64,000 bases of DNA, from contig NZ_JANHDL010000006.1 of assembly GCF_024494655.1 (NCBI RefSeq), positions 62,001 to 126,000 on the forward strand. Direction: 5' to 3'. Position numbers and translations under genes: made by a program. Of the stretch, positions 1 through 7,658 are shown piece after piece. The notes under the pieces were generated by a model. The model was not told where the DNA came from. It did not search any database and saw only the letters and a program-made list of their open reading frames with translations. Positions within the stretch are counted from its first letter, which is position 1; every line of letters starts with the position of its first letter. This DNA is from Halorubrum laminariae. GTDB taxonomy: Archaea; Halobacteriota; Halobacteria; Halobacteriales; Haloferacaceae.

Positions 1-886
1 TGTTCGGTAGCTGTTGGGCCGGATGGATCCCGCCGCCGGAGACATCGATCAGGTCCGCGCCGGCCTCGGCGAGCAGGGGTGCCAGCCGGACCGAATCGTC
101 GACGTCCCACGAGTCGCGATCTGGGAGCCAGTCGGTCGCGGAGATCCGGACGAAGACGGGCTTGTCGTCGGGCCAGACCTCGCGGACCGCGGAAACGACC
201 TCGCGGACCAACCGAGTTCGGTCTTCGAAGCTCCCGCCGTACGCGTCGTCGCGGTCGTTGGTGACCGGCGAGAGGAACTGGTGGAGCAGGTATCCGTGCG
301 CGGCGTGGACCTCTGCGATCTCGAAGCCGGCGTCGAGCGACCGCGCCGCCGCGTCGGCGAACGCGTCGATCACCTCGGGAATCTCGTCGGTCGACAGCCG
401 GCGAGTCGCGGCCGGATCGCCTGATTTCTCCGATCGGCCTGATTCGTCCGGTTCATCTCGGTCGGCGTCGGGATACGGATCGTCGGTCGCGGAGACGGTC
501 TCCCAGCCGTTCGGATCGTCGACCGATATCGGTGCGCCCCCCTCGGCGGGCGGACGGTGTGACCCCTTTCGACCGGCGTGTGCCAGTTGAATTCCCGGAA
601 CCGCTCCCTGTGATCTGACGAACTCGACCGTCGGCGCGAGCGCCTCGGCGTGCTCGTCGGACCAGATCCCGAGACAGCCCGGCGTGATCCGACCGCGCGG
701 CTCGACGGCGGTCGCTTCGGTCATCACGACGCCCGCGCCCCCGACGGCGCGGCTCCCGAGGTGAACTCGATGCCAGTCGGTCGGAAATCCGTCGTCCGCG
801 GAGTACTGACACATCGGCGACATCATCACGCGGTTCCGGAACTCGGTCCCGCGCAGCGAGAGTGGCGTGAAAAGCGACTCGGTCAT
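1..886 (-). CDS. NADH:flavin oxidoreductase / old yellow enzyme (partial, C-terminus beyond window)
   Basis: The frame is open from an ATG at 886 to the window edge; about 295 residues are visible. The N-terminus (FTPLSLRGTEFRNR, then SPMCQYSADDG) is the hallmark of the YqjM/NamA branch of old yellow enzymes, with the Cys/Tyr pair that tunes the FMN. IQLAHAGRKGSH and EVHAAHGYLLHQFLSP, with the substrate-binding His residues and the beta-strand/helix of the TIM barrel, follow at about residues 100 and 190. The family reduces activated C=C bonds with NAD(P)H in the cytosol. An acidic insert of about 30 residues, rich in Asp/Pro/Ser, sits near residues 135-165 and looks like a haloarchaeal surface loop. 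Family assignment is firm; the physiological substrate is unknown. Confidence 0.9.
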   Translation of the reverse strand, partial: MTESLFTPLSLRGTEFRNRVMMSPMCQYSADDGFPTDWHRVHLGSRAVGGAGVVMTEATAVEPRGRITPGCLGIWSDEHAEALAPTVEFVRSQGAVPGIQLAHAGRKGSHRPPAEGGAPISVDDPNGWETVSATDDPYPDADRDEPDESGRSEKSGDPAATRRLSTDEIPEVIDAFADAAARSLDAGFEIAEVHAAHGYLLHQFLSPVTNDRDDAYGGSFEDRTRLVREVVSAVREVWPDDKPVFVRISATDWLPDRDSWDVDDSVRLAPLLAEAGADLIDVSGGGIHPAQQLPN

Positions 887-1018
887 GGTCTATCGAACGG
901 CCAGTGTCGGGTAATATGATCCGATCACACCGGTCGATGGCTGCTTTCGAAGGAATTAGCCGCGTCCGATTTAGGTCCACCAAAACCCATATGTGCGCAG
1001 GTCGCTGACGGACCGCTA

Positions 1019-1180
1019 ATGAGCACTGGAGATCGGATCGGACGCGACGCCGACGAGCAAACAGACGAGCGGCCGGCCGTCGCGGCGAGCCGCTGTTCAC
1101 CCGACAGAACCGTCTTCACGGAACACGGCAATACGGACGCGTGGATCGCGACCGACCTGACGGTCGAACTCGAACGCTGA
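1019..1180 (+). CDS. Small haloarchaeal protein, DUF7331-like (53 aa)
   Basis: A 53-codon frame opens with ATG (MSTGDRIGRDADEQ) and ends TGA. The C-terminal half, with TVFTEHGNTDAWIATDLTVE, resembles from memory the short haloarchaeal family DUF7331, in which a hydrophilic N-terminus precedes a conserved strand-rich segment containing AW(I/V). It is divergent from the old yellow enzyme gene, with 132 bp between the two starts. No function is known. It is not a zinc finger: only one Cys is present. Codon use is normal for the genome, which supports a real gene despite its length. Confidence 0.6.
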   Translation: MSTGDRIGRDADEQTDERPAVAASRCSPDRTVFTEHGNTDAWIATDLTVELER

Positions 1181-1210
1181 CGGAGCCATCTATTACGGAG
1201 GATCGAGGAG

Positions 1211-1243
1211 AAAGCCTCGCGCTTCAGCGCGAGGAGGATGTCA
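1211..1243 (+). mobile_element. Solo IS200/IS605-type right-end hairpin (omega-RNA-like)
   Basis: An 8-bp perfect stem (CCTCGCGC, loop TTCA, GCGCGAGG at 1215-1234) is followed by GAGGATGTCA. From memory, this layout and the trailing motif match the right ends of haloarchaeal IS200/IS605 (IS1341-type) elements, where the hairpin also forms the 3' part of the TnpB guide RNA. No tnpA or tnpB frame lies nearby, so this would be an orphan end or decayed remnant. It sits between the small DUF7331-like gene and the 3' side of tRNA-Gly. Confidence 0.5.
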
Positions 1244-1330
1244 AGGAGCGGACTTCCGATCACTTTGCTCGCCGCTGTGACTGATAGCGTTCATATCATT
1301 CGGTGATTTCGCCCACTTCATTCACAAGTT

Positions 1331-1345
1331 GCCCCGGCCGAGACT
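1331..1345 (-). repeat. Imperfect copy of the tRNA-Gly 3' end (possible att remnant)
   Basis: Fifteen bases here match the 3'-terminal fifteen bases of the tRNA-Gly gene body (1404-1418) at 13 of 15 positions, in the same orientation and 59 bp further downstream. Integrases that use tRNA genes leave such partial 3' copies. The stretch is short, so chance is not excluded. Confidence 0.3.
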
Positions 1346-1403
1346 CCCGTGAGCGAAGCGAACGGGAGTAAGGGCGGTGTATCTTCGAGCGCAGCGAGAA
1401 GAT
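1344..1403. repeat. Two GAGCGAAGCGA-type palindromes
   Basis: Arms 1344-1350 and 1362-1368 (CTCCCGT/ACGGGAG) enclose the 11-base loop GAGCGAAGCGA. Arms 1381-1386 and 1398-1403 (ATCTTC/GAAGAT) enclose GAGCGCAGCGA. The loop sequence is a recurrent intergenic motif of haloarchaea. The second palindrome abuts the 3' end of tRNA-Gly and could serve as a processing or termination structure for that transcript. Confidence 0.5.
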
Positions 1404-1473
1404 GCACCGGCCGAGATTTGAACTCGGGTTGCAACCATGGCAAGGTTGCGTGATACCACTACACTACCGGTGC
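1403..1473 (-). tRNA. tRNA-Gly (anticodon GCC)
   Basis: Read on the minus strand, the acceptor stem pairs GCACCGG with CCGGTGC. The anticodon stem GCAACC/GGTTGC encloses loop TTGCCAT with anticodon GCC, and the T stem CCGAG/CTCGG encloses TTCAAAT. The discriminator base is A and CCA is not encoded. No intron is present. The region behind its 3' end carries scars of mobile-element character. Confidence 0.97.
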
Positions 1474-1581
1474 GTGCTCTGCACGCTCAGGTTGCGGGGA
1501 GAGTCACTTAAACCTGTCACATTCGGGCGACGGCGTGCAGTCGTCGCCGACTGAGCGGCGTGTCCGCGTCCGGTTTTCGGA

Positions 1582-2277
1582 CTACTCTCCGCGGCTTGCG
1601 GCGATCGCCTCGCGGTGCGCGTCGACGAGGTCGGCGAAGGCCGCCGCCTCCGCGCGCTGTTGTGCGCCGTCCCTGTGGCGGTCGCGTATCCGACGCTTGA
1701 TCGTCCGCAGCGCGTCCGGCTTCCCCGAGGCGATCTCCTCGGCGACGGCGCGCGGGTCGTCGACGACGCGGGAGACGAGCCCCGCCCGAAGCGCCTCCTC
1801 GGCGTCGAGGACGCGCCCGGAGAGCGCGAAATCCAGCGCGTCACCCTCGCGCATCACTCGGGGAAGCCGGACGGTGCCGCCCCACGCGCCGAACAGCCCG
1901 AACGAGACGCCCGGTTCGCCGAAGGTCGCGTCGGGGGTCGCGACCCGAACGTCGGCCGCCAAGGCCATCTCGACGCCGCCGCCCCGTGCGGCCCCGTCGA
2001 TACCGCAGACGACGACGGTGTCGGCGTCCGCGATCGCCGACGCCGTTCGCTGCCCCCGGCGTGCGAACTCGCTCGGGTCGTCTGTGGCGGCGACGGCGTC
2101 GAGATCTGCCCCGGCACAGAAGGCGGTCCCCGCTCCGCGGAGGTACGTCACCGGCGTCTCGGCGGTCTCGACGGCGTCGCGTAGGTCGGCGAGGTCGGCC
2201 GGTCGCAGTGCGTTTCGGCTGTCGGGGCGATCGAGCGTTATCATGCGCACGTCACCGTCGTCACGGACGCGAATCAT
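1582..2277 (-). CDS. Enoyl-CoA hydratase/isomerase family protein
   Basis: 231 residues from ATG at 2277 (MIRVRDDGDVRMITLDRPD). The crotonase fold is recognisable: the N-terminal strand with RPDSRNAL, the CoA-binding loop AFCAGADLDAV near residue 55, and the oxyanion-hole segment GIDGAARGGGVEMALAADV near residues 90-108. A longer upstream frame exists but runs antisense through the next gene, so the ATG adjacent to the crotonase core was chosen. The length is slightly short for the family (about 255). It would act on acyl-CoA in the cytosol. It is divergent from the DUF7114-like gene with 59 bp between starts. Substrate is unknown. Confidence 0.88.
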   Translation of the reverse strand: MIRVRDDGDVRMITLDRPDSRNALRPADLADLRDAVETAETPVTYLRGAGTAFCAGADLDAVAATDDPSEFARRGQRTASAIADADTVVVCGIDGAARGGGVEMALAADVRVATPDATFGEPGVSFGLFGAWGGTVRLPRVMREGDALDFALSGRVLDAEEALRAGLVSRVVDDPRAVAEEIASGKPDALRTIKRRIRDRHRDGAQQRAEAAAFADLVDAHREAIAASRGE

Positions 2278-2336
2278 GGCTACGCGTCTCGTTCGTTTCC
2301 AAAGGTCTTTGCCCCTCGATCGCCTATCGTACGGTG

Positions 2337-3002
2337 ATGGACGATGCCTCGCGAGCGCGTGACGCAGCCTGTGAAGCGCTCGCGGACGTCGAGCCCGACC
2401 GGCTGCGCGAGGCCCTCGAAGATAGGCTTCTCGACGCCGCTGTGACACCGGGCGTGTTGGCGCTGATCACGGCCCGTGCGATCGATCCGGACATCTCCCT
2501 TGACGGCGTCCTTGACCGCGCGGCTGGCGTCCAACTCATCTACGAAGGGCTTCGCCTCACCCGCGCCGTGGCTCACGAAGAGCCGTGGGTGACCGAGCCG
2601 ACTCGGTCGTCCGACATCGACGCGGACATGGACGTGCTCACCGCTGACGTGCTCGTCTCGCGGGGGTTCTCGCTTCTGGCCTGTACCGATGCGGCAGGGG
2701 CTGCTGTGGAGGTGGTGCGCGCGTTCGGTCGCGATCAGACGCTCAGGGATCGCGAGGAGACGGACTCGGCGACGGCGACCGCGTTCGACCGAAATCTCGA
2801 AGTCGACGCCCTCGAACTGGCCGTCGTCGCCGGGACGACCGCCGTCGGCGGTGACGCCCCCGAGGAACTGCTGGCGTACGCTCGGGAGTTGGCCGCCGAC
2901 TACGATGGCGAGTTCCCGCCGCCGGGACGCGCACTCCCCGAGGCGACTGCCGACCGGATCGCCGACATCTCCGATCGCACGGTGAGCGTGACGGACCGCT
3001 GA
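2337..3002 (+). CDS. Conserved haloarchaeal helical protein (DUF7114-like)
   Basis: 221 residues from ATG at 2337. The sequence (MDDASRARDAACEALADVEP at the start; LIYEGLRLTRAVAHEEPW in the middle) is Ala/Leu-rich and predicted all-helical by eye, with no signal peptide or membrane segment. It resembles, from memory, a haloarchaeal family (DUF7114) sometimes annotated as polyprenyl-synthetase-like. No DDxxD prenyl-diphosphate motif is visible, so that function is not supported here. It is head-to-head with an enoyl-CoA hydratase and ends about 100 bp before tRNA-Thr. Confidence 0.75.
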   Translation: MDDASRARDAACEALADVEPDRLREALEDRLLDAAVTPGVLALITARAIDPDISLDGVLDRAAGVQLIYEGLRLTRAVAHEEPWVTEPTRSSDIDADMDVLTADVLVSRGFSLLACTDAAGAAVEVVRAFGRDQTLRDREETDSATATAFDRNLEVDALELAVVAGTTAVGGDAPEELLAYARELAADYDGEFPPPGRALPEATADRIADISDRTVSVTDR

Positions 3003-3103
3003 CCGGCGTCCCTCTCGAACGGCGCGCACCCGGCTTCATCCGGCGATGCGTCGCCGATGGATCGAAACCCCTAAAGTCGAATCCGGGTAACGACTGATTG
3101 CGC

Positions 3104-3175
3104 GCCTGGGTAGCTTAGCGGTAAAGCGCGTCCTTGGTAAGGACGAGAGCCGGGGTTCAAATCCCCGCCTAGGCT
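3104..3175 (+). tRNA. tRNA-Thr (anticodon GGT)
   Basis: Acceptor stem GCCTGGG pairs with CCTAGGC (one G-U). Anticodon stem CGTCC/GGACG encloses TTGGTAA with anticodon GGT. T stem CGGGG/CCCCG encloses TTCAAAT. Discriminator T, no encoded CCA, no intron. The lower-GC stretch that begins right at its 3' end is typical of tRNA-targeted integration, although no second copy of the 3' end was found downstream. Confidence 0.97.
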
Positions 3176-3529
3176 CTTTCTGCCGTACACTCCTTGTACG
3201 CATACTTTACGGATTAATCTGTCTTGAACACAACGTGGTCAAAACAGCCTTCTCTCACTAAATAGAGGCTGTCACGCCGTCCTGCGATTCGTTAAATTGT
3301 CAGGACACACAAACCAAGTCGCAGACTGCGGTGGATTAGACCCGAAATTGACCGGGAGCGCATCCCTCAGGGACACACCTGATTTCGCTAATCCGCGCTC
3401 GCAGAGGAACGAGTGAAGCGTAGTCAGGAACCTGATAGAACACCCCTCGATGCGGCTATCCACGACGATTACGCGGCAAATGGGGTTCCGCCGAAACGAC
3501 TATTGGTAAGACCAGCGTATTACGTCTAT
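3176..3529. other. 354-bp low-GC stretch without a convincing gene
   Basis: The base composition drops sharply behind tRNA-Thr, with runs such as TTTACGGATTAATCTG. A frame from GTG 3413 stays open into the antitoxin gene and would add 39 residues, but these lie before the RHH fold and lack the acidic bias of neighbours. I read it as decayed element sequence. A 63-codon minus-strand frame (3272-3463) has no recognisable character. Confidence 0.4.
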
Positions 3530-3811
3530 ATGTCTGAAGCGGCCACAAATGACGACGGCGGGGACGACATCGCCACGGTGAACTTCAAACTCACCGAGTC
3601 GTTCCTCGAACAGATAGACGACACGTGGCAGGGACGCGGGTTCAACAGTCGGAGCGAGTTCATCCGGTACACGCTTCGGGATGCCGTCGAGTTCCCGACG
3701 TTCGACCGCGACGAACTCGTCGCCCTGCTCGAAGCCGAGGAGGACATCCGCGAGGGGCGAACGACGAGCGCCGAGGAGGCCCGTGAGCGGTTCGGCACGA
3801 GCGATGAGTGA
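3530..3811 (+). CDS. Ribbon-helix-helix antitoxin (CopG/ParD type)
   Basis: 93 residues from ATG 3530. Residues about 13-48 form an RHH DNA-binding fold: a strand IATVNFKLTESFLEQID, then a helix containing FNSRSEFIRYTLRDAV. The acidic C-terminal tail (LLEAEEDIREGRTTSAEEA) is where such antitoxins wrap their toxin. The stop overlaps the start of the RelE-like gene (ATGAGTGA), so the two are translationally coupled in the usual antitoxin-first order. It would bind its own promoter, which is expected just upstream in the AT-rich segment. Confidence 0.85.
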   Translation: MSEAATNDDGGDDIATVNFKLTESFLEQIDDTWQGRGFNSRSEFIRYTLRDAVEFPTFDRDELVALLEAEEDIREGRTTSAEEARERFGTSDE

Positions 3812-4088
3812 CGACGGGTGGACGTGGGAACTATCCTCGAAAGCCGAAGACGACCTCGACGGACTATCCCCCGCCGAGCAAGACCGGATACTCGACAAGC
3901 TCGATGAGATCGTCTCCTCGCCGTGGCGCGACCCGCCCGACTACGGCGAGCCACTCCATAACAGCCCGCACAAGAAGATTCGCATCGGAGAGTTCCGGCT
4001 CTCCGTGACATTCCGTCAGGACGACCAGCGGCTTGTCGTCGCACGTACAAAACGTCGAGACGGCGCGTACACTGCCGACGACGACTAA
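3804..4088 (+). CDS. RelE/ParE-family toxin
   Basis: 94 residues from ATG 3804. The pattern WELSSKAEDDLDGLSPAEQDRILDKLDEI, then KKIRIGEFRLSVTFRQDDQRLVVARTKRRDGAY, matches the RelE/ParE fold: two N-terminal helices, then a four-strand sheet with Arg at the usual active-site strand (KIRIGEFRL) and the C-terminal R-x-x-xY patch. Members cleave ribosome-bound mRNA or inhibit gyrase. Which applies here cannot be told, and gyrase genes lie far away in this window. It overlaps the antitoxin by 8 bp. The pair sits directly behind a tRNA gene, which suggests acquisition. Confidence 0.85.
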   Translation: MSDDGWTWELSSKAEDDLDGLSPAEQDRILDKLDEIVSSPWRDPPDYGEPLHNSPHKKIRIGEFRLSVTFRQDDQRLVVARTKRRDGAYTADDD

Positions 4089-4222
4089 ATAGTTGGCTTT
4101 ATTGGATAATTATCTTTTATATATGATATTGGATAAAACCGGCGAAAGATACCCCCGCTTACTGAGCGGAGCTACCCTTACTCCTCTGTAGTTAGTCAGA
4201 GTCGCTCGAAGTGAAATAGAAT

Positions 4223-4516
4223 TTACATGAGAATGTACGCGTAAGGGATACCAGTCCCGACAGTAACGACGATACTGAGAAACACCAGCCATTGAACCAG
4301 TACCGAACGCTTTGACGCCGTTTCAGTCCACGCCGATGAGTGGCGATGGACACTATAGGCGAACAGCGCACTCGCCGAGATGAACACCGCCGGCAGTAGC
4401 GCGACCGACAGGGTCGACTCGCCACGGCCCGGGAACAGCCCCAGCTGGCTGAACGGGATGAACAGCGCAAGAAAGGCAACGTTCCACTCTGAACGGAAGT
4501 TGAATTTGGGCCTCAA
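4223..4516 (-). CDS. Small predicted membrane protein (TTG start or 5'-truncated)
   Basis: The frame encodes 97 residues with three hydrophobic spans: FLALFIPFSQLGLF, LSVALLPAVFISASALFAY and LVQWLVFLSIVVTVGTGI. No ATG or GTG lies in frame near the beginning; the first plausible start is TTG at 4516, and the frame stays open further upstream. This may be an N-terminally decayed gene. Its Asp/Glu content is low and its composition is AT-richer than the core genome, consistent with the island. No family recognised. Confidence 0.45.
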   Translation of the reverse strand: MRPKFNFRSEWNVAFLALFIPFSQLGLFPGRGESTLSVALLPAVFISASALFAYSVHRHSSAWTETASKRSVLVQWLVFLSIVVTVGTGIPYAYILM

Positions 4517-4680
4517 TTGTGTCTCATATATGTGTAAGTTATGAAATGTGTTTTATCCACGGGCCGTTTCAAACGAGGTGTGCAGGTACGATCTACCCTC
4601 CAGCGAACTATGCGACACGCCGTTAGCCGTCGAATGCTCCAGTTGCAACATCAGTCTACGTCAGAACGGATGGTGGCCCG

Positions 4681-5850
4681 ATGAAGGCTCGCCGACTCCT
4701 TCCGGGTTTTCTCGCGGTACTCATGCTCGCCAGCGCGGCGATCGGCGGTGCAACCGTGGTCTCCGCCCAAGAGCAGGGTGTTACTGTATCCGTGGAATCC
4801 TCAACAGAAGAGCCGGTCGTCGGTGAGACGGTCACGTTCAACGTCACCGTGACGAATCAAGAAGGCGGCAACGGTGTCGTCGATGTCTCAAGTATCATGC
4901 TTCGAACGAACCAAGAACACTACGAGCGGGTTGAAGACATCGGCTCGCTTGCACCGGGCGGTAGCCTGACCGTCCAAATGACGAGCACCTTCGAGGAGGC
5001 AGGGCAGAAAAATCTCAAGGCACATGTCTCTGCTGAACGCGCCGCCGGCGGAAATCTCCGTGCATACTACAGTCCTGTGACGGTCGACGTTCAGGAACTC
5101 GATATCAACGGCGGGCTCTCGGCGACGACGAACAACTCTGACGAGACCACGGTCTCGTTCACCAACTACGGGAACGTCGAACTTTCCGACATCGAAATAA
5201 CTGCTTCGGTGGACGACGCGGTGCGTGATCGTCGAGACGCTTTCGATGTCGATCCCAACGAAGCCGACTCGGTGACATTCGATACGGGAGAGTACGGAAC
5301 GGACAGCGTCACGTTTATGGCGGCATATACTGCGCGCGGCGACCGACACGAAACGACTCGTACAGTCACCCTCGATCAGGAAGTCGCGGGGGAGATCCGG
5401 CTGACCGGTATCGACGTAACGGGAAGTGGATCGGCCACATCGATCGACGGAGAGGCAGCGAATGTCGGAGGCACCGATGTCGAATCCGTTCTCGTCAGCA
5501 TACCAGACACGGACGGTATCTCTCCCTCTGGCGGGTCGGGCGAGTACTTCGTCGGCTCCGTCGACGCTAGTGAATTCGCGACGTTCGAACTTACGGCAAA
5601 CATTGAGAGCGACACCGTTCCGATCGAGATCGCGTATATTGTTGATAATGAGCGTGTCACATTGACACAGACGATTGATGTTTCGTCCGTCAACACTACC
5701 ACCGGCACAGCAGGGCAGAATCAGCCAGAGGCCACCTCTACTGGCACTGGACAGGATCCGCCCGGACTACCGATACTTCCAATCGTCGTTGGATTACTGG
5801 TTATCGTCAGTCTTGGAGGTGCCGGATTCTATCTGTGGAACCGCGAATGA
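4681..5850 (+). CDS. Membrane-anchored surface protein with CARDB/S-layer-like repeats, partner of ABC exporter
   Basis: 389 residues from ATG 4681. An N-terminal Sec signal (LLPGFLAVLMLASAAIGGA, likely cut after VSAQ) leads into an exported region of two or three beta-sandwich modules. Phrases such as VGETVTFNVTVTNQEGG and ETTVSFTNYGNVELSDIEI are typical of CARDB/COG1361-type domains. A Thr/Pro/Gly-rich linker (about 345-360) precedes a C-terminal membrane span (LPILPIVVGLLVIVSLGGAG) and a short cytosolic tail WNRE. Its stop overlaps the ATPase start (ATGA), so it is the first gene of a three-gene operon. The position is that of the adaptor in MacAB-like systems, but the domains differ from MacA. 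Role inferred: extracytoplasmic binding or adaptor subunit. Confidence 0.8.
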   Translation: MKARRLLPGFLAVLMLASAAIGGATVVSAQEQGVTVSVESSTEEPVVGETVTFNVTVTNQEGGNGVVDVSSIMLRTNQEHYERVEDIGSLAPGGSLTVQMTSTFEEAGQKNLKAHVSAERAAGGNLRAYYSPVTVDVQELDINGGLSATTNNSDETTVSFTNYGNVELSDIEITASVDDAVRDRRDAFDVDPNEADSVTFDTGEYGTDSVTFMAAYTARGDRHETTRTVTLDQEVAGEIRLTGIDVTGSGSATSIDGEAANVGGTDVESVLVSIPDTDGISPSGGSGEYFVGSVDASEFATFELTANIESDTVPIEIAYIVDNERVTLTQTIDVSSVNTTTGTAGQNQPEATSTGTGQDPPGLPILPIVVGLLVIVSLGGAGFYLWNRE

Positions 5851-6509
5851 GCGTAATCCAGCTTGACGATGTGCTCAAGCGGTACGATACCGGGGCTGAG
5901 ACGATCGAAGCGCTGAAGTATATCGATTTTTATGCCGACCGCGGTGAAATGGTCGTCGTGACCGGCCCGTCAGGGAGTGGAAAGAGCACGATGCTCAACA
6001 TGATCGGTCTCCTAGACACGCCGACGGAGGGTGAGATATTCCTCGACGGTCGCAACGTTACTGATTTTGGCGAAGACGAACGAACGGAGGAGCGTCGGTC
6101 GCAGCTCGGGTTCGTCTTCCAAGACTTCCACTTGCTTCCAATGCTCACGGCCGAAGAGAATGTCGAGTTACCATCGATGTGGGACACTGATGTCGATCGC
6201 CGGGAGCGCGCTGTCGATCTGTTAGAACGAGTCGGACTCGGTGACCGACTCACCCACACACCCGACGAGCTCTCTGGTGGCCAACAGCAGCGGGTCGCTA
6301 TCGCACGGTCGCTCATCAACGAGCCAGATATCCTGCTTGCGGACGAGCCGACCGGAAACCTCGACCAAGACACTGGGAGCACGGTTCTCGACGAGATAAC
6401 GCGACTGAAACGAGAGGAGAACATCGCGGTTGTCTCGATCACTCACGACGAACAGTTAGTGGAATATGCGGACCGGGTCGTCCGTATCGTTGATGGGGTG
6501 GTCCAGTGA
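5847..6509 (+). CDS. ABC transporter ATP-binding protein (MacB/LolD type)
   Basis: 220 residues. Walker A is TGPSGSGKST near residue 38, the Q-loop VFQDFHLLPMLTAEEN near 87, the signature ELSGGQQQRVAIARSL near 140, Walker B ILLADEPTGNLD near 160, and the switch His SITHD near 198. The LADEPTGNLD form and length place it in the MacB/LolD/FtsE subfamily, which powers extraction or mechanical work rather than classic import. The ATG at 5847 overlaps the upstream stop by four bases and was preferred over an in-frame ATG at 5835. Its own stop overlaps the permease start. It would be cytosolic and bound to the permease. Confidence 0.96.
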   Translation: MSVIQLDDVLKRYDTGAETIEALKYIDFYADRGEMVVVTGPSGSGKSTMLNMIGLLDTPTEGEIFLDGRNVTDFGEDERTEERRSQLGFVFQDFHLLPMLTAEENVELPSMWDTDVDRRERAVDLLERVGLGDRLTHTPDELSGGQQQRVAIARSLINEPDILLADEPTGNLDQDTGSTVLDEITRLKREENIAVVSITHDEQLVEYADRVVRIVDGVVQ

Positions 6510-7657
6510 TGGGGCTTGCAAGCGTCCTCCGTCGTTTTCCGAGCGTTCTCATGGCGTGGCGGAATCTGGGACGTAACCGGACTCGGACTGCGCTTGCGGT
6601 GCTCGGCATCGTGATTGGCGTGATCGCAATCGCGTCGCTCGGGATGGCTGGTGTGGCGCTCGAACAACAGGCGACCTCAAGCCTTGGCGGCCTCACAGAC
6701 GAAGCGAGTATCTCTCCCGGTGACGATATCGATACGGATGGTATCACAGATGAACAGGTCGAAACGGTCCGGAACATCGCACCTGGAACGACGGTTATCC
6801 CGCAAAAAACGAATAGCACGGAGCTTTCCGCACGGAACGGCGAAGAAGCGAATGTACAGGTGACCGGCGTGACGAACGCCGCACCGCTGTACGAGATTGC
6901 AGTTGGTGACGAACCCACGCGCCTCGAAACTGGGGCCCTCATTTCGGAAAGCACTGCACAGACGCTCGGACTCGAGATAGGTGATCCCGTCGAGTACGAG
7001 GGGAAGATCTTCCGCGTTCGCGGGTTCATCGCTTCAGATAGTGGATTCGGTCCGGATGGTGGTGGCGAACTCGTGCTTCCCCTGTCGGCACTTAATGAAC
7101 AGGACTACTACGACTCTGTCACTGTTATCGCTGAAGACGGGGATGCCGCGACTGAGGCTGCAAACTCGATCGAGGACTACTTCAACGACGAAGACGAGGA
7201 AATTCTCAGCGTGACTACGTACGGGAGCGTGCAAGAAGATATTACATCGTTTACTGATACATTAGAACTTGCGCTTCTCGGTATCGGCTCGATTTCGCTG
7301 TTCGTGGCCAGCGTCGCCATTTTGAACGTCATGTTAATGAGTACCATCGAGCGACGTGGAGAGATCGGCGTGTTGCGTGCTGTGGGAGTACGCCGCGGAG
7401 AAGTGCTCCGTATGATCCTCACCGAGGCTGCTTTCTTGGGTGCGGTCGGTGGGGTCCTCGGAGCTGCTGGATCTCTTGCCGTCGGATTGGTGATCTTCTA
7501 CGTGTTGGTCGGTGATCCGGTCCTCGCGTTGGGATGGTCGAGTTCAAGGTATCTCCTATACGGATTCACGTTTGCCCTCGTCGCAAGCGTTCTGAGCGGG
7601 GTCTATCCCGCGTGGAAGGCCGCCAACGAATCACCGGTCGATGCGCTCCGGGGCTAG
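6509..7657 (+). CDS. ABC transporter permease, FtsX/MacB family
   Basis: 382 residues from ATG 6509 (a GTG sits one codon upstream). The first membrane span (TRTALAVLGIVIGVIAIASL, about 22-42) is followed by a roughly 210-residue extracytoplasmic MacB-type domain. Three C-terminal spans follow: LALLGIGSISLFVASVAILNVML, FLGAVGGVLGAAGSLAVGLVI, and YLLYGFTFALVASVLSGVYPAW. The segment STIERRGEIGVLRAVGVRRGEV is the cytosolic coupling loop of FtsX permeases, and the tail PAWKAANESPVDALRG is diagnostic. It completes the operon with the surface protein and ATPase. Likely role: export or release of a lipid, peptide or surface component; substrate unknown. Confidence 0.95.
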   Translation: MGLASVLRRFPSVLMAWRNLGRNRTRTALAVLGIVIGVIAIASLGMAGVALEQQATSSLGGLTDEASISPGDDIDTDGITDEQVETVRNIAPGTTVIPQKTNSTELSARNGEEANVQVTGVTNAAPLYEIAVGDEPTRLETGALISESTAQTLGLEIGDPVEYEGKIFRVRGFIASDSGFGPDGGGELVLPLSALNEQDYYDSVTVIAEDGDAATEAANSIEDYFNDEDEEILSVTTYGSVQEDITSFTDTLELALLGIGSISLFVASVAILNVMLMSTIERRGEIGVLRAVGVRRGEVLRMILTEAAFLGAVGGVLGAAGSLAVGLVIFYVLVGDPVLALGWSSSRYLLYGFTFALVASVLSGVYPAWKAANESPVDALRG

Positions 7658-7658
7658 C

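Noticed and set aside
3413..3529. N-terminal extension of the RHH antitoxin from GTG 3413
   Set aside because: The 39 added residues precede the RHH fold, are not acidic and lie in AT-rich decayed sequence; ATG 3530 gives a normal-length antitoxin.
3176..4680. Search for a second copy of the tRNA-Thr 3' end as an attR site
   Set aside because: No match to the last 17 bases of the tRNA was seen in this stretch, so the island border cannot be defined this way.
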